DNA of 64,000 nucleotides, taken from Streptomyces sp. MNU76 (GTDB lineage: Bacteria; Actinomycetota; Actinomycetes; Streptomycetales; Streptomycetaceae). The notes beneath the pieces are model-generated. The model was not told the origin of the DNA. It saw only the letters and a program-made list of their open reading frames with translations, and did not search any database. Position numbers and translations under genes: made by a program. Position 1 is the stretch's first letter. Every line of letters begins with the position of its first letter. Location: assembly GCF_020982545.1 (NCBI RefSeq), contig NZ_JAJKLK010000019.1, positions 186,001-250,000 on the forward strand, read 5' to 3'. Positions 25,961 to 34,800 of the stretch are shown piece after piece.

Positions 25961-26905
25961 GTGCGCCGAATTGCCGGCCTTCTCGTCGTGCCGCTGCTGC
26001 TGCTCTCCGCAGCGGCCTGCGGCAGCGACGACGACAAGGGCTCCGACTCCACCTCCACGAAGAACGGAGTGCCCGCGATCACCAAGGGCGCCGAGTTCGG
26101 GGAGAAGCCGACCCTCGCGAAGGGGGAGGGTGACCCGCCGAAGGAGTTGAAGGTCGAGGTCATCAGCGAGGGTGACGGCGCGAAGCTGAAGAAGGGCGAC
26201 GTCGCCGAGGTGAACTACCTCGGCCAGGAGTACGACGAGTCGGAGCCCTTCGACAACAGCTACGACAAGAAGCAGACCTTCCCGGTCACGCTGGGTGCGG
26301 GTGGTGTCATCCAGGGCTGGGAGAAGGGCCTGGAGGGCCAGAAGGTCGGCAGTCGGGTGGAGCTGGTGATCCCCCCGGATCTCGGGTACGGGGCGCAGGG
26401 GCAGGGCGACATCAAGGCCGATGCCACGCTGGTCTTCGTCGTGGACATCGTGAAGGGCACGACGATTCCCGCCTCGGCGAAGGGCACGGAGGTCGCCCAG
26501 GACAATGTCGACCTGCCGAAGGTCGGCACGAACACCGACGGCAAGGAGCCGACGGTGACCATGCCGAAGGACGCTGAGCCGCCGACGAAGCTCGTCTCGA
26601 ACTACGTCCTGGAGAGCGACGGCGCCGTCGTGAAGGACACGGACAGCGTGGTCGTGAACTATGTCGCCCTCCTGTGGGAGGGGGGCAAGAACTTCGACAG
26701 TACGTACAAGACGGGCAAGACGGCGACGCTCCCACTGGACCAGGTGACGCTCAAGGGTCTGAAGGACGGTCTCGTGGGCAAGAAGGCGGGCAGCCGGGTG
26801 CTTCTCGTCCTGCCGCCCGACCAGGCCTTCGGTGACAAGGAGCAGCAGGGCATCCCGAAGAACTCCACGCTGGTCTTCGCCGTGGACATCCTGGCCGTGA
26901 TGTAA
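25961..26905 (+). CDS. Lipoprotein with two FKBP-type peptidyl-prolyl isomerase domains
   Basis: A 314-residue lipoprotein. The signal peptide MRRIAGLLVVPLLLLSAAAC has lipobox SAAAC (Cys20). Two FKBP domains follow. The first (about 60-170) contains GAGGVIQGWEKGLEGQKVGSR and IPPDLGYG. The second (about 195-314) contains VTLKGLKDGLVGKKAGSRVLLVLPPD. The second domain has lost several active-site aromatics and may be structural. It would fold secreted or envelope proteins outside the membrane. GTG 25961 is preceded by GAGGA at five bases. It is followed by a cytoplasmic FKBP gene. Confidence 0.9.
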   Translation: MRRIAGLLVVPLLLLSAAACGSDDDKGSDSTSTKNGVPAITKGAEFGEKPTLAKGEGDPPKELKVEVISEGDGAKLKKGDVAEVNYLGQEYDESEPFDNSYDKKQTFPVTLGAGGVIQGWEKGLEGQKVGSRVELVIPPDLGYGAQGQGDIKADATLVFVVDIVKGTTIPASAKGTEVAQDNVDLPKVGTNTDGKEPTVTMPKDAEPPTKLVSNYVLESDGAVVKDTDSVVVNYVALLWEGGKNFDSTYKTGKTATLPLDQVTLKGLKDGLVGKKAGSRVLLVLPPDQAFGDKEQQGIPKNSTLVFAVDILAVM

Positions 26906-26967
26906 GACTGGGCAGGTTGCCCATCAGGCATCGCGCATGACGTTCGTACGACAGAGGAGCCAGTGCA

Positions 26968-27339
26968 GTGAGCATCGAGAAGCCCGAGATCGACTTTCCC
27001 GAGGGCGAGCCGCCGGCGGACCTGGAGATCAAGGACATCTGGGAGGGCGACGGCGAGGTGGCCCAGGCGGGCCAGACCGTCACCGTGCACTACGTGGGTG
27101 TGTCCTTCTCCACCGGCGAGGAGTTCGACGCCAGCTGGAACCGCGGGACGCCGTTCCGTTTCCCGCTCGGTGGCGGTCGTGTCATCAAGGGCTGGGACCA
27201 GGGTGTGCAGGGCATGAAGGTCGGTGGCCGTCGCCAGCTGACCATTCCGGCCCACCTCGCCTACGGGAACCAGAGCCCGACTCCGGCGATCAAGCCCGGT
27301 GAGACGCTGATCTTCGTGGTCGACCTCCTCGGGGTCTGA
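26968..27339 (+). CDS. Cytoplasmic FKBP-type peptidyl-prolyl cis-trans isomerase
   Basis: A 123-residue single-domain FKBP without signal peptide. It carries the classical elements: TVTVHYVG, EFDASWNRGTPFRFPLG, RVIKGWDQGVQGMKVGGRR, IPAHLAYG and LIFVVDLLGV. It catalyses prolyl isomerisation in the cytoplasm. GTG 26968 has GAGGAG eight bases upstream. It lies 62 bases after the FKBP lipoprotein gene and ahead of pafBC. Confidence 0.95.
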   Translation: MSIEKPEIDFPEGEPPADLEIKDIWEGDGEVAQAGQTVTVHYVGVSFSTGEEFDASWNRGTPFRFPLGGGRVIKGWDQGVQGMKVGGRRQLTIPAHLAYGNQSPTPAIKPGETLIFVVDLLGV

Positions 27340-27393
27340 TCCATCGGATCCCGGTTCCGCGGCGATCGTGCCGTGACCGGTCCCGACTGTCTG

Positions 27394-27421
27394 GGGTCCA
27401 TGCCTTTTCGGGCATGGGCCC
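27394..27421 (+). terminator. Rho-independent terminator after the FKBP gene
   Basis: An 11-bp stem (27394-27404 with 27411-27421, one G-T pair, loop TTTTCG) followed by TCGGCTTTT. Confidence 0.8.
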
Positions 27422-27428
27422 TCGGCTT

Positions 27429-27456
27429 TTGCCGCGACGCTTCGTAGCGGTACGGT
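27429..27456 (+). promoter_or_regulatory. Promoter for pafBC
   Basis: TTGCCG (27429-27434) and TACGGT (27451-27456) are separated by 16 bases, just after the terminator and 33 bases before the pafB start. Confidence 0.5.
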
Positions 27457-27489
27457 CGTGCCGCGGAAACACCCGGAGGAAGGGCGTCG

Positions 27490-28467
27490 ATGGCCATTGC
27501 CAAGGCCGAGCGGTTGATGAACCTGGCGCTGTGTCTGCTGGGGACGCGGCGGCCGCTCAGCAAGCGGGAGCTGCGGGATTCGATCGAGGCGTATGTCGAG
27601 GCCGCCGGGCCGGGAAGTGGCGCAGCCGGCTCCGACGACTCCTTCAACCGCATGTTCGAGCGCGACAAGGACGATCTGCGCGAACTCGGCCTGGTCATCG
27701 AGACGGTGGAGAACCTCGACGGCGAGGTCGGCTATCTGGCCCGACGCGACAGCAACAGCCTCCCGCCGATCACCCTCGACGCCGAGGAGGCCGCGGCCCT
27801 CGGGCTCGCCGCGAAGGTCTGGCAGCAGGCTCGTCTCGCCGGGGCCGCGAGCGGTGCCCTGCAGAAGCTGCGCGCGGCCGGGCTGCCCGAGGACGTCGAC
27901 CCGTACGAGGCACACGGGGCCCTGGAGCCGCGCATCCCGGTGCACGAGGCCGCCTTCGAGCCGTTGATGCTGGCCTGCCGTGACCGGCGTCCCGTCGTGT
28001 TCGAGTACCGCAAGGCGACCGCCGCGCGCCCCGAGCCCCGTCATGTGGAGCCGTGGGCACTGGAGTGCTGGCGCGGTCACTGGTACCTGGCCGGCTTCGA
28101 CCGGGACCGGGGTGCCGAGCGGGTCTTCCGGCTCTCCCGGATCACCGGCAAGGTCCGCAGCCGGGGTGCCGCTTTCACCGCCGAGGTCCCCGACGTCGTC
28201 ACCGTGCGGGAGACGGTCGCGAGCTGGGCCGGGGAGACCGCCGACCGTTCCGCGCTGATCCGGTTGCGCTCCGGCGCCGGCTACCCGCTGCGCGCGAAGG
28301 CATCCCTCGTTCGGGAACTCGGGGACGGTTGGGACGAGTTGGAGATTCCGTACGGGCACGGTCTGGATGCCTGGCTGGTGGAGTTCGGGCCCGACGTGGT
28401 GGTCCTGGAGCCCGCCGAGCTGCGGGCCGACGTGGTGGACCGGCTGCGTGCCGTGGCCAAGGGTTGA
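27490..28467 (+). CDS. pafB: WYL-domain transcriptional regulator PafB
   Basis: A 325-residue regulator. An N-terminal winged helix-turn-helix starts AIAKAERLMNLALCLLGTRRPLSKRELRD. A central WYL domain includes FEYRKAT and the WYLAGFDRDRGAERVFRLSRI segment, and a C-terminal WCX domain follows. PafB and PafC together activate DNA-damage genes in mycobacteria, independently of LexA. ATG 27490 follows GGAGGAAGG. The gene is 15 bases upstream of pafC. Confidence 0.95.
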   Translation: MAIAKAERLMNLALCLLGTRRPLSKRELRDSIEAYVEAAGPGSGAAGSDDSFNRMFERDKDDLRELGLVIETVENLDGEVGYLARRDSNSLPPITLDAEEAAALGLAAKVWQQARLAGAASGALQKLRAAGLPEDVDPYEAHGALEPRIPVHEAAFEPLMLACRDRRPVVFEYRKATAARPEPRHVEPWALECWRGHWYLAGFDRDRGAERVFRLSRITGKVRSRGAAFTAEVPDVVTVRETVASWAGETADRSALIRLRSGAGYPLRAKASLVRELGDGWDELEIPYGHGLDAWLVEFGPDVVVLEPAELRADVVDRLRAVAKG

Positions 28468-28482
28468 GGGGGACGTAAGAAC

Positions 28483-29481
28483 GTGGTGGGAAAACCGGCC
28501 CGGCCGGCGAACGCCATCGATCAGACCCGGCGGATGCTCTCCCTGGTGACGTATCTGCGGGAGCGGCCCGGCGCCCGGATCGAGGACGTCGCCCGTGCCT
28601 TCGGGATCACCGAGGACGAGCTGGTGTCGGACCTCGATGTGCTGCCCATGTGCGGGACCAGCTTCCGCGGCGGTGACCTGCTGGACATCGACACCGACGG
28701 CGAACGTATCTGGTGGCACAATCCGGCCGCCCTCGGCGCGGAGGCCGCCGAGCCGCTGAGGCTGGCCGCCGACGAGGCCACCGCGCTGCTGGTGGCCGCC
28801 CGGGCGGTGGCCACCCTGCCCGGGCTGCGGGAGGGCGACCGGCAGGCCCTGCTGCGGGCCACCGCCAAGGTCGAGGGCGCGGCCGGGGACGCGGCGGGCG
28901 CCAGCTCACGCCTGTCGGTCACGTTCGAGGCCGAGGGCGGGGTCTTCGCGGACGTCGACCGGGCGATCTCGGAGCGCCGGCGGCTGTGGATCCGCTACTA
29001 CTCGCCCGCCCGGGACGAGGTCACCGAGCGCGAGATCGACCCGATCCGCCTGGTCAGCGTGGGTCACACCTATGTCGAGGCCTGGTGCCGCCGTTCCGAG
29101 GCCCGGCGTACGTTCCGGTTGGACCGGGTCGCCGAGATCAAGATCCTCGACGAGCCGTCCGCGCCGCCCGAGATCGAGCTGCGGGACCTGTCGGAGGCGC
29201 TGGTGCAGCCGGCCGCCGAGGATCCCGAGGTGGTGGTCGAGGTGGGTCCCGGCGGGCGCTGGGTCGCCGAGTACTACCCGCACGACAGCGCCGAGGAGCT
29301 GCCGGACGGCGGGCTGCGCATCAGTCTGCGCACCCCCGACCCCGCCTCGCTGCGGCGCCTGGCGCTGCGGCTGGGGCGCGACGGCCGGATCGTCTCCCCG
29401 AAGGACCTCGCCGACAGCGCCCGCCGGGCGGCCCGCGAGGCACTGGCGGCCTACGACGAGGCCGAGCCGACCAGACCGTGA
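28483..29481 (+). CDS. pafC: WYL-domain transcriptional regulator PafC
   Basis: A 332-residue partner of PafB with the same order: winged helix (IDQTRRMLSLVTYLRERPGARIEDVARAFG), WYL (about 150-220, IRYYSPARDEVTEREIDPIRLV) and WCX at the C-terminus. GTG 28483 stands 15 bases after pafB, so the pair forms one operon and probably a heterodimer. A site fitting the PafBC promoter consensus lies 2.4 kb downstream in front of the helicase gene. Confidence 0.95.
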   Translation: MVGKPARPANAIDQTRRMLSLVTYLRERPGARIEDVARAFGITEDELVSDLDVLPMCGTSFRGGDLLDIDTDGERIWWHNPAALGAEAAEPLRLAADEATALLVAARAVATLPGLREGDRQALLRATAKVEGAAGDAAGASSRLSVTFEAEGGVFADVDRAISERRRLWIRYYSPARDEVTEREIDPIRLVSVGHTYVEAWCRRSEARRTFRLDRVAEIKILDEPSAPPEIELRDLSEALVQPAAEDPEVVVEVGPGGRWVAEYYPHDSAEELPDGGLRISLRTPDPASLRRLALRLGRDGRIVSPKDLADSARRAAREALAAYDEAEPTRP

Positions 29482-29581
29482 CCGCGGCGCCGCAACACCA
29501 CGGCACCGCGTGACGGCGGCACCGGGGGCGGCGGGACGTGACGACGACGGCGTACGACCGGAATAGGGAGATACGAGGGCT

Positions 29582-29920
29582 GTGAGCGGCGGGTCGGTTG
29601 TGTCGGGTGTGAAGTCGGGTGTGAAGTCCGGGGTGCAGGAGATCCAGGAGATCCGGGAGATGACCGTCGCGGTCGCCTTCGCGGGGATGAAGAAGGCGGT
29701 CGACGTGGTGTTCAGGGCCGGTTGCCCCGACTGCCGGGCCAACTTCGAACTGGGGGCGAGCGCGCTGCGGCTGGCCATCGGCGCCACCAGCAAGACCACC
29801 TTCTACTCCTTCACCTGCCCCGAGTGCGGCACCGCCGTCCGCAAGCCGGCCGGTGAGCGCATCGTCGAGCTGCTGACCGGCGGCGGTGTGCGGACCCTCA
29901 GGCTGCATTCGGAGGGATAG
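29582..29920 (+). CDS. Conserved small protein with a zinc-ribbon-like CxxC pair
   Basis: A 112-residue protein of unknown function. Two Cys pairs, CPDC (in FRAGCPDCRANFEL) and CPEC (in FTCPECGTAVRKP), about 32 residues apart, indicate a zinc ribbon. The N-terminal repeat VKSGVKSGVQEIQEIREM is probably unstructured. The start is uncertain: GTG 29582 (used here) or ATG 29660, which has GGGAG directly before it. It lies in the pafC-tatA interval on the same strand as its neighbours. Confidence 0.65.
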   Translation: MSGGSVVSGVKSGVKSGVQEIQEIREMTVAVAFAGMKKAVDVVFRAGCPDCRANFELGASALRLAIGATSKTTFYSFTCPECGTAVRKPAGERIVELLTGGGVRTLRLHSEG

Positions 29921-29942
29921 GGCCAGGGGCTAGGGTCGGCTC

Positions 29943-30137
29943 ATGTTCTGGGCGATGTTCGCGGTGGCTGTGGGTTTTGTCGGGCTGGTCGTGCTCGGGG
30001 TGCTGGCCGTGCGGGTCTTTCTGGAGGCCCGGCGGCTGGGAGCACAGGTCGCGGAGTCGGCGCGGAGGATCAGCCGGGCGGCGGAGGATCTGGAGCGGGC
30101 GACGGCGAGCGCGGCCCGCTCTGTGGACGCTCTGTGA
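29943..30137 (+). CDS. Small single-span membrane protein
   Basis: A 64-residue protein. One N-terminal transmembrane helix (FAVAVGFVGLVVLGVLAVRVF) is followed by an amphipathic, Ala/Arg-rich helix (LEARRLGAQVAESARRISRAAEDLERATASAARSV), a TatA/B-like outline but without the TatA Phe-Gly hinge. ATG 29943 begins 22 bases after the preceding gene. Function unknown; its place just before tatA is suggestive only. Confidence 0.6.
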   Translation: MFWAMFAVAVGFVGLVVLGVLAVRVFLEARRLGAQVAESARRISRAAEDLERATASAARSVDAL

Positions 30138-30305
30138 GGCGCGGCCGAGGCTCCTGTGAGTTGACAGCGCGGTGCGTTTTGCGCCACTTCGCCCTGTCAC
30201 CTTCTCACCTTGGGCAGGTACGCTGCCTGTCGCGGCACGGAGAACGAGGCCCGGGTCGCGAATCGGGAGTGCGCAAGGGGATTGCCCAGCGTTCACCCCT
30301 GAGCG

Positions 30306-30357
30306 TTACGATCGCTGCCAGTACGATCGTTCGGACACTTGTCCGACTGGTCGGACA
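30306..30357. repeat. Clustered repeats upstream of tatA
   Basis: TACGATCG occurs twice 15 bases apart (30307 and 30322). TCGGACA (30331) with TGTCCGA (30340) forms a 16-base palindrome with a two-base centre, and a further TCGGACA follows at 30351. The cluster lies 40-90 bases before tatA where a promoter and operator are expected. The binding protein is unknown. Confidence 0.5.
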
Positions 30358-30395
30358 GCCCCCACCCGCCGCCTCGGTGAAGAAGGTAGACAGCT

Positions 30396-30683
30396 ATGGG
30401 TAGGCTCGGCCCCACCGAGATCATTCTGATCCTCGTCGTCATCATCCTGCTGTTCGGTGCGAAGAAGCTTCCGGACATGGCGCGCTCGCTGGGCAAGTCC
30501 GCCCGCATCCTCAAGAGCGAGGCCAAGGCCATGAAGTCCGACGGCCAGGACGACACCAACGCGGCGGCAGCACCCCCGCACGCCGGCGGCGAGGCCCCCG
30601 CGCAGCGCACCATCCAGGCCGCTCCCGGCGACGTGACCAGCTCGCGCCCGGTCACCGAGCCGACGGACACCACCAAGCGCTGA
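30396..30683 (+). CDS. tatA: Twin-arginine translocase subunit TatA
   Basis: A 95-residue TatA. The N-terminal helix (GPTEIILILVVIILLFGAKKLPDMARSLGKS) contains the diagnostic F-G hinge and KKLP. An amphipathic helix and a disordered Ala/Pro/Thr tail follow. It forms the pore of the Tat system for folded proteins. The start at 30396 (ATG) is the family start. It is followed by tatC after 50 bases. Confidence 0.97.
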   Translation: MGRLGPTEIILILVVIILLFGAKKLPDMARSLGKSARILKSEAKAMKSDGQDDTNAAAAPPHAGGEAPAQRTIQAAPGDVTSSRPVTEPTDTTKR

Positions 30684-30733
30684 CGCAAGGCCGGACCAGA
30701 CTTCCGGCCTGCCGCACGAGATGAGGACGTGGG

Positions 30734-31684
30734 TTGCTCAAGTCTGCCCGCAACAAGGAGAAGGATCCCGAGGGGCGGATGCCCCTCGTGGAGCACCTTC
30801 GCGAGCTCCGCAACCGGCTGGGCAAAGCGCTCCTGGCGATCGTCGTGGCCTCTGTGGTGGGTCTGGTCTTCTATCAGGAGATCATCAACTTCCTCACCCG
30901 GCCGGTCCAGGAGTCCGTCGGGTGCACGCGCGACTTCACCGAGCTCGCCAAGGAGAGCCAGGGAGCCTGCGGCAACATCACGATGTCGGGCCTGATGGGC
31001 CCGTTCACGCTGATGATCAAGGTGTCCCTGACGGCCGGTGTGGTCATCGCCAGCCCGGTCTGGCTCTATCAGCTGTGGGCCTTCATCGCGCCCGGCCTGC
31101 ACCGGCACGAGAAGCGCTACTCGATGGCCTTCGTGGCCGCGGGCTTCCCCCTGTTCATGGTGGGCGCCTACTTCTCGTACCACGTGCTGCCCGCGGCCGC
31201 CGAGGTCCTGCTCGAGTTCACCCCTGACGACACGGTCAACCTGCTGCCGCTGGACGAGCTGCTGGACCTCGTGACCCGCATGGTGATCGTCTTCGGCCTC
31301 TCCTTCGAGCTGCCGCTCGTGCTCGTCATGTTGAACATGACCGGCATGGTCACCGGCCGACGGATGCTGGGCTGGTGGCGGGCCATGATCATGTGCGTCA
31401 CCGTGTTCGCCGCGTTCGCCACCCCGACCGTCGACCCGGTCTCGATGCTCTCGCTGGCCGCGCCGATCATCCTGCTGTACTTCTTGGCCACCGGCTTCTC
31501 CCTGCTGAACGACAAGCGCAGGCGACAGCGCGATGCGCTCGGCCCCGACGACGACGAGGCCTCCGAGCTGGATCTCACCCCCGAGGACGTCGGCGAGGTC
31601 GAGACCGTGTCAGCGGCCAAGGCGCTCCCCGCGCAGACCGAGCCCGAGCGGGAACGGATCAACGGGTACGACGACGTGACCTGA
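30734..31684 (+). CDS. tatC: Twin-arginine translocase subunit TatC
   Basis: A 316-residue membrane protein with six helices. The N-terminal signature is RMPLVEHLRELRNRLGKALLA, with the E and L-R-x-R-L residues that read the twin-arginine signal. The FIAPGLHRHEKRY loop and the ATPTVDPVSMLSLAAPIILLY helix follow. The C-terminus is a charged tail. Translation starts at TTG 30734 (M-L-K-S-A-R-N-K-E-K-D), with GAGG seven bases upstream; the next Met (P-L-V-E-H) would remove the conserved basic leader. Confidence 0.96.
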   Translation: MLKSARNKEKDPEGRMPLVEHLRELRNRLGKALLAIVVASVVGLVFYQEIINFLTRPVQESVGCTRDFTELAKESQGACGNITMSGLMGPFTLMIKVSLTAGVVIASPVWLYQLWAFIAPGLHRHEKRYSMAFVAAGFPLFMVGAYFSYHVLPAAAEVLLEFTPDDTVNLLPLDELLDLVTRMVIVFGLSFELPLVLVMLNMTGMVTGRRMLGWWRAMIMCVTVFAAFATPTVDPVSMLSLAAPIILLYFLATGFSLLNDKRRRQRDALGPDDDEASELDLTPEDVGEVETVSAAKALPAQTEPERERINGYDDVT

Positions 31685-31724
31685 GCACCGGCACACGGCA
31701 CGGCACGAAGCCGAGACGAGACGA

Positions 31725-31772
31725 GACGGCGGTGGGCCCCATCCGGCATCCCGGGTGGGGCCCACCGCCGTC
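31725..31772 (+). terminator. Terminator after tatC
   Basis: A 20-bp stem with one G-T pair (31725-31744 with 31753-31772), loop of eight bases. Confidence 0.85.
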
Positions 31773-31860
31773 GTACGTCCGTCCGTTCGCCGTGATTCCT
31801 TTTCGGACGATGGGCGGTCCTGATCTCGACGGTGCCACGATCCGGATAATGATCGTCCTG

Positions 31861-31883
31861 TTGTCAGTGGGGCCCGGTACGCT
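31861..31883 (+). promoter_or_regulatory. PafBC-type (RecA-NDp) DNA-damage promoter of the helicase gene
   Basis: TTGTCAGTG (31861-31869), eight bases, then TACGCT (31878-31883) exactly fits the TTGTCRGTG-N8-TAnnnT consensus of LexA-independent damage promoters used by PafBC. The helicase ATG at 31894 lies ten bases beyond the -10 hexamer, so the transcript would be nearly leaderless. I saw no other full match in the window. Confidence 0.75.
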
Positions 31884-31893
31884 CGAAAGCACG

Positions 31894-34698
31894 ATGACAG
31901 AGGACCTCTCACCGGCCGAGCGGTACGCGGCAGCACGTAGGCGCGCTGCCGAGCAGGCCACCGCGCTCGCCTCCTTCCGCGAGATGTACGACTTCGGTCT
32001 CGACCCCTTCCAGATCGAGGCCTGCCAGGCGCTGGAGGCGGGCAAGGGCGTCCTGGTGGCCGCCCCCACCGGCTCGGGCAAGACGATCGTCGGCGAGTTC
32101 GCCGTCCACCTCGCCCTGCAACAGGGCAAGAAGTGCTTCTACACGACACCCATCAAGGCCCTGTCGAACCAGAAGTACGCCGACCTGTGCCGCCGTTACG
32201 GCGCCGACAAGGTCGGTCTGCTCACCGGTGACAACAGCGTCAACTCCGACGCCCCCGTGGTCGTGATGACCACCGAGGTCCTGCGGAACATGCTGTACGC
32301 GGGCTCCCAGACCCTCCTCGGCCTCGGATACGTCGTCATGGACGAGGTGCACTACCTCTCCGACCGCTTCCGGGGCGCCGTGTGGGAAGAGGTGATCATC
32401 CATCTTCCCGAGTCGGTCACCCTGGTCTCGCTGTCCGCCACCGTGTCGAACGCCGAGGAGTTCGGCGACTGGCTGGACACCGTGCGCGGCGACACCGACG
32501 TGATCGTCTCCGAACACCGGCCGGTGCCGCTGTTCCAGCACGTGCTCGCCGGACGGCGGATGTACGACCTGTTCGAGGAGGGCGAGGGCAACAAGAAGGC
32601 CGTCAACCCGGACCTGACCCGGATGGCGCGGATGGAGGCCAGCCGGCCCTCCTTCCAGGACCGCCGGCGCGGCCGTGCCATGCGCGAGGCCGACCGTGAG
32701 CGCGAGCGCAGACAGCGGTCGAGGATCTGGATCCCGAGCCGCCCCGAGGTCATCGAACGGCTCGACTCCGAAGGTCTGTTGCCCGCCATCACCTTCATCT
32801 TCAGCCGCGCCGCCTGCGAGGCCGCCGTCCAGCAGTGCCTGTACGCGGGCCTCCGGCTGAACGACGACGAGTCCCGGCACAAGGTGCGCGCCCTCGTCGA
32901 GGAACGCACCGCCTCCATCCCCCGCGAGGACCTCCACGTCCTCGGCTACTACGAGTGGCTGGAAGGCCTGGAGCGCGGCATCGCGGCCCACCACGCGGGC
33001 ATGCTGCCGACGTTCAAGGAGGTCGTCGAGGAACTCTTCGTACGCGGCCTGGTCAAGGCCGTGTTCGCCACCGAGACCCTCGCGCTCGGCATCAACATGC
33101 CCGCCCGCTCGGTGGTGTTGGAGAAGCTCGTCAAGTGGAACGGCGAGCAGCACGCCGACATCACCCCCGGCGAGTACACCCAGCTGACGGGGCGTGCGGG
33201 CCGACGCGGCATCGATGTCGAGGGCCACGCGGTGGTGCTGTGGCAGCGGGGCATGAACCCCGACCACCTCGCCGGGCTCGCCGGCACCCGGACGTACCCG
33301 CTGCGCTCCAGCTTCAGGCCGTCGTACAACATGGCGGTCAACCTGGTCGAGCAGTTCGGGCGGCATCGCTCGCGCGAGTTGCTGGAGACCTCGTTCGCGC
33401 AGTTCCAGGCCGACAAGTCGGTCGTCGGGATCTCCCGCCAGGTGCAGCGCAACGAGGAGGGCCTCGAGGGCTACAAGGAGTCCATGACCTGCCACCTCGG
33501 GGACTTCGAGGAGTACGCGCGCCTCAGGCGGGACCTCAAGGACCGCGAGACCGAGCTGGCCAAGCAGGGGGCCGCGCAGCGGCGCGCCGAGGCCGCCGTC
33601 GCGCTGGAGAAGCTCAAGCCCGGCGACGTCATCCATGTGCCCACGGGCAAGTACGCCGGGCTCGCGCTGGTGCTGGACCCGGGGCTGCCCGCCGGGCGGT
33701 CCAACGGCCACCGGGGGTTCGAGCACCACGACGGGCCGCGTCCGCTGGTGCTGACCGCCGAGCGGCAGGTCAAGCGGCTGGCGTCGATGGACTTCCCGGT
33801 GCCGGTGGAGGCGCTGGAGCGGATGCGGATCCCGAAGTCGTTCAACCCGCGTTCGCCGCAGTCGCGCCGGGACCTGGCGTCGGCGCTGCGCACCAAGGCC
33901 GGGCATCTGGTGCCGGACCGGCACCGCAAGCGGCGGGCCGCCGCCGCGGACGACCGGGAGATCGCGCGGCTGCGCGCCGAGCTGCGAGCGCATCCGTGCC
34001 ACGGGTGCAGCGACCGTGAGGACCACGCACGGTGGGCCGAGCGGTACCACCGGCTCAAGCGGGACACCGCGCAGCTGGAGCGGCGTATCGAGGGCCGTAC
34101 GAACACGATCGCGCGGACCTTCGACCGTATCGTCGCCCTGCTCACCGAGCTGGACTATCTGCGGGGTGACGAGGTCACCGAGCACGGCAAGCGGCTCGCC
34201 CGGCTCTACGGCGAGCTGGACCTGCTCGCCAGTGAGTGTCTGCGCGCGGGTGTGTGGGAGGGGCTCGGGCCCGCGGAGCTCGCTGCGTGCGTCTCGGCGC
34301 TGGTCTACGAGGCGCGCGTCGGGGACGACGCGATGGCGCCGAAGCTGCCGTCCGGGAACGCCAAGGCCGCGCTCGGGGAGATGGTGCGGATCTGGGGGCG
34401 GCTGGACGCGCTGGAGGAGGAGTTCCGGATCACGCAGAGCGAAGGGGTCGGGCAGCGGGAGCCGGATCTCGGCTTCGCCTGGGCCGCGTACATGTGGGCT
34501 TCGGGAGCGGGGCTGGACGAGGTGCTGCGGGAGGTGGAGATGCCGGCGGGTGACTTCGTGCGGTGGTGCAAGCAGGTGATCGATGTGCTGGGGCAGATCT
34601 CCGCGGCGGCGCCTGCCGGGTCGACCGTGGGGAAGAGTGCGCGTAAGGCTGTGGACGGGGTGTTGAGGGGGGTTGTGGCTTACTCGTCGGTGGGGTGA
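31894..34698 (+). CDS. helY: Ski2/Mtr4-like DExH helicase (HelY type)
   Basis: A 934-residue superfamily 2 helicase. Motif I is AAPTGSGKT (residues 56-64), motif II MDEVHYLSD near 149, motif III LSATVSN and motif VI QLTGRAGRRG. After the two RecA-like lobes comes a charged helical insertion (DRRRGRAMREADRERERRQRSR) and a C-terminal DSHCT-like domain with a CHGC pair. Homologues act on RNA or DNA structures; damage induction argues for a repair role. The ATG at 31894 is chosen because family members start at this point and the promoter abuts it. The frame is intact over 2.8 kb. Confidence 0.92.
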   Translation: MTEDLSPAERYAAARRRAAEQATALASFREMYDFGLDPFQIEACQALEAGKGVLVAAPTGSGKTIVGEFAVHLALQQGKKCFYTTPIKALSNQKYADLCRRYGADKVGLLTGDNSVNSDAPVVVMTTEVLRNMLYAGSQTLLGLGYVVMDEVHYLSDRFRGAVWEEVIIHLPESVTLVSLSATVSNAEEFGDWLDTVRGDTDVIVSEHRPVPLFQHVLAGRRMYDLFEEGEGNKKAVNPDLTRMARMEASRPSFQDRRRGRAMREADRERERRQRSRIWIPSRPEVIERLDSEGLLPAITFIFSRAACEAAVQQCLYAGLRLNDDESRHKVRALVEERTASIPREDLHVLGYYEWLEGLERGIAAHHAGMLPTFKEVVEELFVRGLVKAVFATETLALGINMPARSVVLEKLVKWNGEQHADITPGEYTQLTGRAGRRGIDVEGHAVVLWQRGMNPDHLAGLAGTRTYPLRSSFRPSYNMAVNLVEQFGRHRSRELLETSFAQFQADKSVVGISRQVQRNEEGLEGYKESMTCHLGDFEEYARLRRDLKDRETELAKQGAAQRRAEAAVALEKLKPGDVIHVPTGKYAGLALVLDPGLPAGRSNGHRGFEHHDGPRPLVLTAERQVKRLASMDFPVPVEALERMRIPKSFNPRSPQSRRDLASALRTKAGHLVPDRHRKRRAAAADDREIARLRAELRAHPCHGCSDREDHARWAERYHRLKRDTAQLERRIEGRTNTIARTFDRIVALLTELDYLRGDEVTEHGKRLARLYGELDLLASECLRAGVWEGLGPAELAACVSALVYEARVGDDAMAPKLPSGNAKAALGEMVRIWGRLDALEEEFRITQSEGVGQREPDLGFAWAAYMWASGAGLDEVLREVEMPAGDFVRWCKQVIDVLGQISAAAPAGSTVGKSARKAVDGVLRGVVAYSSVG

Positions 34699-34723
34699 GG
34701 CTTCGCCGGGCGGGGAGTGGGTT

Positions 34724-34783
34724 GGGTTGTCGGACGGGTGCGGGTGAGTGGGGCTTCTCGCGCAGTTCCCCGCGCCCCTGAAG
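34724..34783. repeat. Dispersed Streptomyces repeat, copy 1
   Basis: A 60-base unit: GGGTTGTCGG, a G-rich middle, then CTTCTCGCGCAGTTCCCC followed by GCGCCCCTGAAG. Near-identical units lie at 36575-36634 and 61225-61280, with an inverted copy at 61327-61370. It lies between the convergent helicase and amidase genes. Confidence 0.75.
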
Positions 34784-34800
34784 ACTGTTCAGTGGGTTAC

